NCBI GenBank assembly: GCA_033807695.1
Contig: CM066307.1
Location: 4,154,001-4,218,000 of the forward strand
Reading direction: 5' to 3'
Source: Daedaleopsis sinensis
Taxonomy: Eukaryota; Basidiomycota; Agaricomycetes; Polyporales; Polyporaceae
Length of the DNA: 64,000 nt
Positions 59,610 to 64,000 of this stretch are shown piece after piece (position 1 is the first letter of the stretch; each line of letters begins with the position of its first letter). A program made the position numbers and the translations under genes. The notes beneath the pieces were generated by a model. The model had not been told where the DNA came from and did not search any database. It saw only the letters and a list, made by a program, of their open reading frames with translations.

Positions 59610-59776
59610 TAGCTCCCGACGGTACGGCAGGTACAGCACCGATGCCGCGGCCATTCTGTACGGTACCTGCAGGGTATTTGCTTGACAACGCCCGCGCCCC
59701 AACGTCAGCAAGGTGCTCAACTTAGCCGCATCCTCTCATCTTATTCTGCGCTCCCACTTCGTTCGCAGAGTACATC

Positions 59777-61446
59777 ATGAAGCTTCAGGCGAGGGGCCGG
59801 GCCAGGCGAGGCCGTGATGTGGGTGCGCCTCTATTCACGCACCACACCACCGCGGTGAGTTGAAAGACGTCTGACGCGCCAGATTCAGAAGCCACTGACA
59901 CGTATATGCTTGGCAGGCGGTTGAGGTTCGCCCTCGCGGGCCTTCATACACAACTACATCTACTCTGTCTTCGGCCATCGCTCAGTTCTCGGCACCGTTC
60001 ATGACGAGGAGTTGTCCTTGTGAGAAGCTTCCGACCGAGCTGCTCGAGGCCATCTTCATCTGGGTGCAATGCCCTGGCTTCCCTGGCCATCCGATCGCCC
60101 AACGGCTGGCGTGCGGTGATCCATTGCTCCCGTGGCCCCAGGGTCGCTCCGCTCAAGCTCGCAGCGCCATATCCCTCGTATGCTGGCGATGGCACGATGT
60201 ACTTCACGACAGCGGTCGTGCCTGGCAGGACATCGAGGTCTTCCCCTCTGTCAATCTCTTCAGCCTTCAGAGGGCTGTGACGCACGCGGGCCACATTGGC
60301 CTGAGGATCACGTTTCTCTTCGGACCCCGTTCTCGTCCTTTCTACAAAGTCCCGCCGTTGACCCTTGGAGTCGCCGAGCAAGGCGACTTAATCCGAGCCG
60401 CCATCACCATCCTTGCCAAATGCGCCCCTCGCTGGACTTCCCTCACAATCGTTGCGCAGGAACCGGTCGTCATCCACACCTTCCTCGAATCGCTGGAATC
60501 GTCGGTGGATGTCTCGGGCCTGCAGACTCTTAGCCTGCTGTATTGTGGCGACGGTCTATATCCACGCGCCCCTCCAATTCTCCACGAGTTCCCCCCTCCC
60601 GCCGCCATCCGGCGCGCTCCGTCCCTTCCTCGACCGTTGCGCGCATTGTCCGCCGTCCAGCTTCGTGGCTGTCATGTCAATTGGGTCACGATGCGAGAGG
60701 AGGTCGCGTGCTGCAGTGCGCTAGCCGCTCTCACGCTGGAGTTTGTCTTCCCCCGGGTCGACATAGGGGACTTCGCGAAGCTAATCGCGTCCTTCCCTTC
60801 ACTGCGTACACTACGAATCGCTGGCACATTCATTTGCGTGGATAACGATCTCGAACCCCATGCCGACGCCCTTGACGCGGTATCTATCCCCCTGCTGGTC
60901 GAACTCTCTTTGTCACACGTCCAAACGGATGTGCTCACGCACCTAGTGCGACGTCTCGCCCTGCCTGGGTTGCGAGTTTTTGCTTGCGACTTGCCGTACA
61001 GCGATGTTCCAGTCAGGGCCGCTGATCTGGCCGTTGTGCACGCGGCAATTACCGGTGGTATCTTTTTCCCAACGAATACGTTACACACTTTAATTCTTCG
61101 ACATTTCGGTGTCAGACTTCCTATTCCCCTCGCGGGCACGATCCGTAATTTTTACCATACTTTCACCGGGTTGACCGCGCTCTACCTTGACTTCTACCAC
61201 CTCCAGATTGAGTTCTGGTCCTGGCTTCTGTCGACCACTGCCCAAGGAATCCTCCCGCACTTAGAATACTTGACCGTTGCGGGACTGTCGGTCTTGTGCC
61301 TTCAGGAATACGTCCTCGTGCGTATTCGACTACGTCTTCGCCCTATTCACATCATCCTCGTAGTCGACGAGTTGTTGACAGCGAACAGCCTCCTTTGGTT
61401 GCAGCACAACTGCCTCTCGGTGCGAGTAGTGCGCGCTCGCACCTAG
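59777..61446 (+). CDS. F-box/LRR-like protein (535 aa)
   Basis: Exon 1 59777-59854 (26 codons) and exon 2 59917-61446 join in phase across a 62-bp intron (GTGAGT to TTGGCAG). If the intron is ignored, the ATG at 60001 gives a 481-residue protein; the upstream exon is favoured because frame and splice sites agree. The F-box begins near residue 63, 'KLPTELLEAIFIWVQ', and continues at about 108-130 with 'AISLVCWRWHDVLHDS'. Leucine-rich segments fill the rest ('FPSLRTLRIAGTF', 'LVELSLSHVQTDVLTHL'). By family it would be a substrate receptor of an SCF ubiquitin ligase. It is not closely similar to the array F-box copies. No lesion seen. Confidence 0.85.
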
Positions 61447-62197
61447 AAGACGCGATACGGCCGGTGTTATTTTCTTCATTCGCACCAGCCGTACTTCCCT
61501 TTATTTTCGTGCGATGCATGCTACCCCGCCCCTCGCACTTGCGTCGTTCACTATCTTTTAATACGTCGGACGATATGTCCTTTCCCTTCGTAGGGCGAGT
61601 ACTGCGGCACCGTACTTAGCATCTGCCTGGCCTGCTTTCAAGCGCCAGCGCATCGATACTACTGCATACGTACGAACTGTATGTGCCGATACTGGTACTG
61701 CTCTAGTGGCCGGTGGGGTACCACACTGTGCATCCATTGCATCTCCAGTCGATGTGAAGCCCCACCGAGATTCGTTTCTGCAGGGAATGTTTGCGAAGCC
61801 CTTCCAACGGCCTCTTGTTGCGCCATAGGACATCCAAGGCAGTGGACGGCGAAGGACACATGTCCGACGTCAGCCCTAACATCAAGTTGGAATAACATAC
61901 ATGCTAGGTAAGTATTCCCTCAGATATGTGGCCCCCTGATTTTTTGGCATGCTCGAGTGCAGAGAGGCCTAGCATGAGTACCATGAGGACAATATGATGG
62001 CGCGAGCCACGGCCTCGAGGGCCAACGTACCCGCGGGAGAAGGGGCAGGCGCCAGTCCAACCGTCCGTATCTCATCGTGCACTAGTCGCGCCTGAGTCGC
62101 GCCCTCATCAACTCTTCAACGCCTTCCCACCAGCTGCTGTGGTCCCATCTACATCGCGTCACGCCCAACTCTTTCAACACCTTCTCTGCCCGCCCCC
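61447..62197. other. Intergenic; no gene recognised
   Basis: About 750 bp between two F-box genes in the same direction. Nothing beyond unremarkable flank was found; open frames on the minus strand at 61558-61898 look like chance. Confidence 0.5.
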
Positions 62198-63583
62198 ATG
62201 GAAACCCAGCCAGAGTACGCGATTGTTGCCCCACCCGTGATAGAACACGGTCGAAGGAGCATCCTACAGTACGTCGTTGTTCAAATCCCTTGACCTCTTG
62301 CGGCGCGAGTGGTGATCACTGATCCGCCGTCGTACCACCTACAGTCTACCGTTGGAGCTCGTCCTCGAGATCATGTCGTGCATGGAAATGCTGGGCTTGT
62401 TGCGATGGCGTATGGTCTGCCGGCAAACTCGTGCCTTGGTGGAGGAAATACTGCATGCGCTGCAGGTCAAGATCATCGGCGAGTTTGTCCCTTACCCCGA
62501 GACCTTCCTCGCCGTCATCACTTCCCTGCGAGTCATTGTGACCGCCGATTCCGCCCTCGCCTTCTTCCTCCGCGACGTCACGCTGCTCTGCAATGATCTC
62601 GAGTTGTGCGTATCCGAAGGGCAGTTCGACGACCTCATTAAGTACCTGCGACAAACCTACCTGCTATGCCCTGTCCCCATCAACGATCTATACCATGAAG
62701 GAGATTGGGCTGAAGAACGCACCCCCTACCTCTTCCTGATATGGGATCCCACCCGCCCCCACCGCCGATATCTCCGAGTCGTCAAGGTCCCCGCGCAGAC
62801 CCCCGTCCTTGGCCTCATTCCCTTCAACAACACAGCTCTGATGTGCTTTTTCAACGCCGATGTGATGTCCTGTGCCTACCCGGCCCTCACGTTGCGCAGG
62901 CGTGCGCTCGTCCGCAACTACTGGGGCGTGGGATGGGGCTCGTCGAAATTCGATCGTCGACGTAACATTTGCCTGCTCTCGCGCGGAATCATCATGTCGG
63001 CCTTCGCCCACAATGTCATCGTCCCCGCTCTCACCCCTCCGCCCGACATTGCCGATTTCTACATCACCGGGCGCATATGGTGCCTTGGACACTTCGGGCT
63101 GTGCGGATGCAACTCGCGGTTCTTCGGGGACCAGTACTGTTTGACTACGATCCTGCACCCGTCCAAGACTGGTTGGGACTACTTGCTGGACGCGAGGGCA
63201 GACGAAGGGGGGGCTCGCTTGTATCCATGGACGTTCCCGACCTTTGGAATGAGCTGCATCGGCGCGCACGACTTCTACGATCGTGCCGTCGATTTCATCG
63301 ACGGCAACATTCGGGGAGTCTTGGTGGAGGAGGCAACCTTCAACCTCGGTCCGGCGTTCTTGGGGGCGCACATGATTGGATGTCAACGAACAGTAAGCCC
63401 CACCGCTACCGTCTACAGTTGTGTTGGCTCATCGTCGCGCGGCAGTGGATCCAATGGAGCGTCATGCCCCAGTGCCCTCGCAGTCTCATGAAATACGTGA
63501 GCACCCTCGATACGATATGGTGGGAGGCCGGGCAAGGATTTGTGGGTCCTTTGTCGCGCGACATGGTTTACCAGCTGGAATAG
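62198..63583 (+). CDS. F-box protein with probable 1-bp frameshift near the C-terminus
   Basis: Exon 1 62198-62268 and exon 2 from 62345 join in phase (donor GTACGT, acceptor CTACAG). The F-box starts right at the junction, 'HLPLELVLEIMSCMEMLGLL' followed by 'RWRMVCRQTRALVEE'. The frame as given ends at 63491, for 405 residues. In the +1 frame the sequence after the run of five G at 63363-63367 reads on as 'GGAHDWMSTNSKPHRYRLQL' and 'CWLIVARQWIQWSVM' to a stop at 63583. That tail looks far more protein-like than the Ser-rich tail of the nominal frame, so one G is probably missing, either in the assembly or in the gene. Splicing at 63393-63418 would need a 26-bp intron, which is too short. A family-specific role cannot be read beyond the F-box. 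Confidence 0.65.
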
Positions 63584-64000
63584 ACATCGATGAGATAGAC
63601 GGAGTGTAAATTTGAACGTCAAATGCACATGACCCCTTGCAAGTAGCTTGCAAGCATTCATTACGCACGCACAGACTTGCACGCATCGCGATGATTGAAA
63701 GGAAACTTCTATTGATAACCGATAACCACGCGCGTCAATGTTGTAATGTGTGTCCCTGTGGCGTCGCACGTCGCAAACCTTAGACCCAAAACAGGCGTTA
63801 CCGGTAGAACGAAGTTTTTTTCACATCAGATGGGCGAGGGATGCCGACATTCCGCCAACCACGAACGCAGTCTCGAGGCGGTGTGGGTCGAGGTAGTCAC
63901 TAATCTAGTAGTACAGCCAGCGTACTGTGCATCGCCGGGGACAGTGAAGGCCTTATTCCGAAGGGCGCACTGGGGAGACTTTGGCAGAGAGTCTGGAGCA
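63584..64000. other. Right-edge intergenic DNA
   Basis: About 420 bp of 3' flank with no gene or repeat that I can support. Confidence 0.4.

Larger units (their letters stand above)
58549..59776. other. Intergenic with two hairpin-forming spots
   Basis: Upstream of both the MULE gene (minus) and the F-box gene at 59777 (plus), so it holds both promoters. AT-rich near 58740-58780. It contains the hairpin at 59006-59036 and the paired stem-loops at 59537-59609, listed separately. No gene seen. Confidence 0.5.

Noticed and set aside
63393..63418. Possible intron joining the two frames of the last F-box gene
   Set aside because: At 26 bp it is too short for a fungal spliceosomal intron; a frameshift at the preceding G run explains the data better.

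Overview
The window looks like a basidiomycete, most likely an agaricomycete such as a polypore. The signs are GC-rich coding DNA, genes broken by many 45-75 bp introns with GTRNGT donors and short CTRAY-AG ends, several lineage-type F-box/leucine-rich proteins, and three kinds of DNA transposon typical of these genomes (CACTA/Tnp2, MULE, hAT-like). No prokaryotic operon logic applies. All gene models are my own splicing by eye, checked by keeping the reading phase across every junction.

Layout. (1) 1-9856: two related F-box/LRR-type genes (the first cut by the window edge, the second at 8694-9856) flank a two-gene CACTA-like transposon: a Ser-rich membrane-anchored companion protein (1596-3322) and a five-exon Tnp2 transposase (3459-7313). 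A small four-exon gene of unknown function (7560-8191) lies between the element and the second F-box-type gene. (2) 10291-11060: nearly four copies of an exact 200-bp, very GC-rich tandem repeat, followed by low-complexity and unique intergenic DNA to about 12.26 kb. (3) About 12.27-50.11 kb: a large decayed tandem array. A roughly 10-kb unit occurs about 4.3 times in the same orientation; two units carry deletions. Each full unit holds an F-box gene on the plus strand and a decayed medium-chain dehydrogenase/reductase (MDR) pseudogene on the minus strand, separated by blocks that are themselves ancient duplicates of each other. Of the three F-box copies one is broken by a 1,166-bp hAT-like insertion with a clean 8-bp target duplication, one by a single nonsense codon, and one (41657-43062) is intact. 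(4) 51008-58548, minus strand: a 22-exon gene predicted to encode a 2,100-residue protein that joins an AT-hook, a MULE transposase core, a SWIM zinc finger and two separate Ulp1-like (C48) cysteine protease domains. (5) 59777-63583: two further F-box genes, the last with a probable 1-bp frameshift.

How it fits together. The region is a gene-poor, repeat-rich nursery of F-box genes: local tandem duplication makes copies, transposons and point mutations kill them, and at least one copy per cluster stays open. The F-box proteins would be substrate receptors of SCF ubiquitin ligases. The MULE protein is the most unusual gene in the window because it carries two complete protease catalytic sets.
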